Shown: one piece after another, positions 63,073 to 64,000 of the stretch
Layout: the number at the start of each line of letters is the position of its first letter
How positions within the stretch are numbered: position 1 is the stretch's first letter
From: Diprion similis
Lineage: Eukaryota; Arthropoda; Insecta; Hymenoptera; Diprionidae
Direction of reading: 5' to 3'
Length of the DNA stretch: 64,000 nt
NCBI RefSeq assembly: GCF_021155765.1
Contig: NC_060116.1
Location: 16,928,584-16,992,583, forward strand
Position numbers and translations under genes: made by a program
The notes under the pieces: generated by a model
Seen by the model: only the letters and a program-made list of their open reading frames with translations
Told to the model about the DNA's origin: nothing
The model's database searches: none

Positions 63073-64000
63073 TTAAAATTTTTTTTATGTAATTAATTTA
63101 TAGGTGAGGAAATCACAGAATATCGTTTGATCAGAGTACTTATTCGGTGTGCATGGAATTTGATTTGTGAAAGAATTATTATTGTAGTTTATTATATACC
63201 TATTTTAGTGTCTTTTGCGATTAGCTAAACTGTATTTGCTATTTATTTAGCAAAATAGGTACCGACACTGACACCCCTATCGATCTCATTCGAAATTAAC
63301 TGGATTATAAAAAAAGATGAGAACAAAAGAAACTATTACCTTATAGCCATTGCCACATCACAAAGCCAGTTATATTTAAGGTTTCCCTACAATGGAAAAT
63401 GATCCAACCATCTTTGTGTGATTTTATTCTACGTCATTTGATAATATAATATACGAATATATAGAATACAATATATTCATTGGCATATTGGATTGACGGC
63501 AATGTGTCCCTAACTCTCGGCACTGCTGTCCGACCAATGGATAAGTGTCGGTTGATAGTTTTTTTTGAAGGAAAAAAGAAAGAAAGAAAAACCATCAAAA
63601 CAGGTGTCAGTCTCTAATTCTTAGTATCTAATTAATTTGTGTATCAAAGGCAATTATGTAATAGTTACAACGATCCAAGTGTATATAATGATAATTAATG
63701 ACAATTTTCTTTCCTAGTATGAAATTTTTTTTTTGCGTTATCACATATCAAAAACTTATTACATTATTATTGATATAATGAAAATTGACTCTACGTCGTA
63801 CCAAGTTGCTATTTTGTGTTCGCCGTACAACCTTTACCGGATACCTGAAAACTAATTTTTTTTTTTTTTTTTTCAAGCAATAAAATAACATGAAAATAAT
63901 TGCCAAAAATAAAAATGAAATACTGAAAATGATGTTAATCATCAAATAAAGTCGAAGCTTCGTTTTTGAAAATGATTCAAAGATGGTTGATACACATTCC

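Noticed and set aside
1-64000. tRNA genes, rRNA genes, CRISPR arrays, bacterial-type operons or viral insertions
   Set aside because: Looked for tRNA B-box (GGTTCGANTCC) motifs with pairing arms and for regularly spaced repeats; none held up. No viral protein was recognised.

Overview
This is a eukaryotic nuclear window, almost certainly from an insect. It holds multi-exon genes with short GT-AG introns, insect-like orthologues including slmb and shtd, AT-rich intergenic DNA and many simple repeats. The style (short introns in compact housekeeping genes, CpG-rich patches in an otherwise AT-rich background) would fit Hymenoptera, but nothing seen here proves the order.

Layout: (1) 1-22,191 is gene-poor. 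It has CpG/GC-rich patches, microsatellites, a 25-G run and a probable 228-bp pogo/Tigger-type MITE. Two short segments look like first coding exons of genes whose remainder I cannot follow: minus strand 2802-2651 and plus strand 15002-15074. (2) 22,192-39,187 is a compact cluster of six housekeeping genes on strictly alternating strands: a rhomboid RHBDD1/RHBDL4-type protease (+), APC/C subunit 1/shtd (-, 21 coding exons), PBDC1 (+), the DEAD-box helicase DDX56 (-), the lipid phosphatase PLPP5 (+) and a FAHD1-like protein (-). I rebuilt each one exon by exon from splice sites, and in every case the phases close exactly. (3) 39,188-44,363 has no recognised coding gene, but it has a chain of minus-strand splice-like exons. 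(4) 44,364-62,123 is slmb (beta-TrCP). An 18-codon first exon is separated by a 15.2-kb intron from seven clustered exons carrying the dimerisation region, F-box and seven WD40 repeats. The intron holds simple repeats and a possible small nested minus-strand gene near 46.4-47.1 kb. (5) 62,124-64,000 is slmb 3' UTR and flank.

How the genes relate: shtd (APC/C scaffold) and slmb (SCF substrate receptor) both serve ubiquitin ligases that drive the cell cycle, and RHBDD1 acts in ER-associated degradation. DDX56 acts in ribosome biogenesis and PLPP5 in lipid metabolism. The shared feature is probably shared promoters: shtd/PBDC1 and DDX56/PLPP5 are head-to-head, with 417 bp and 179 bp between start codons. 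The main oddities are a FAHD1-like protein lacking key catalytic residues, a RHBDD1 without its usual C-terminal tail, and a 90-nt in-frame, stop-free last intron in slmb.
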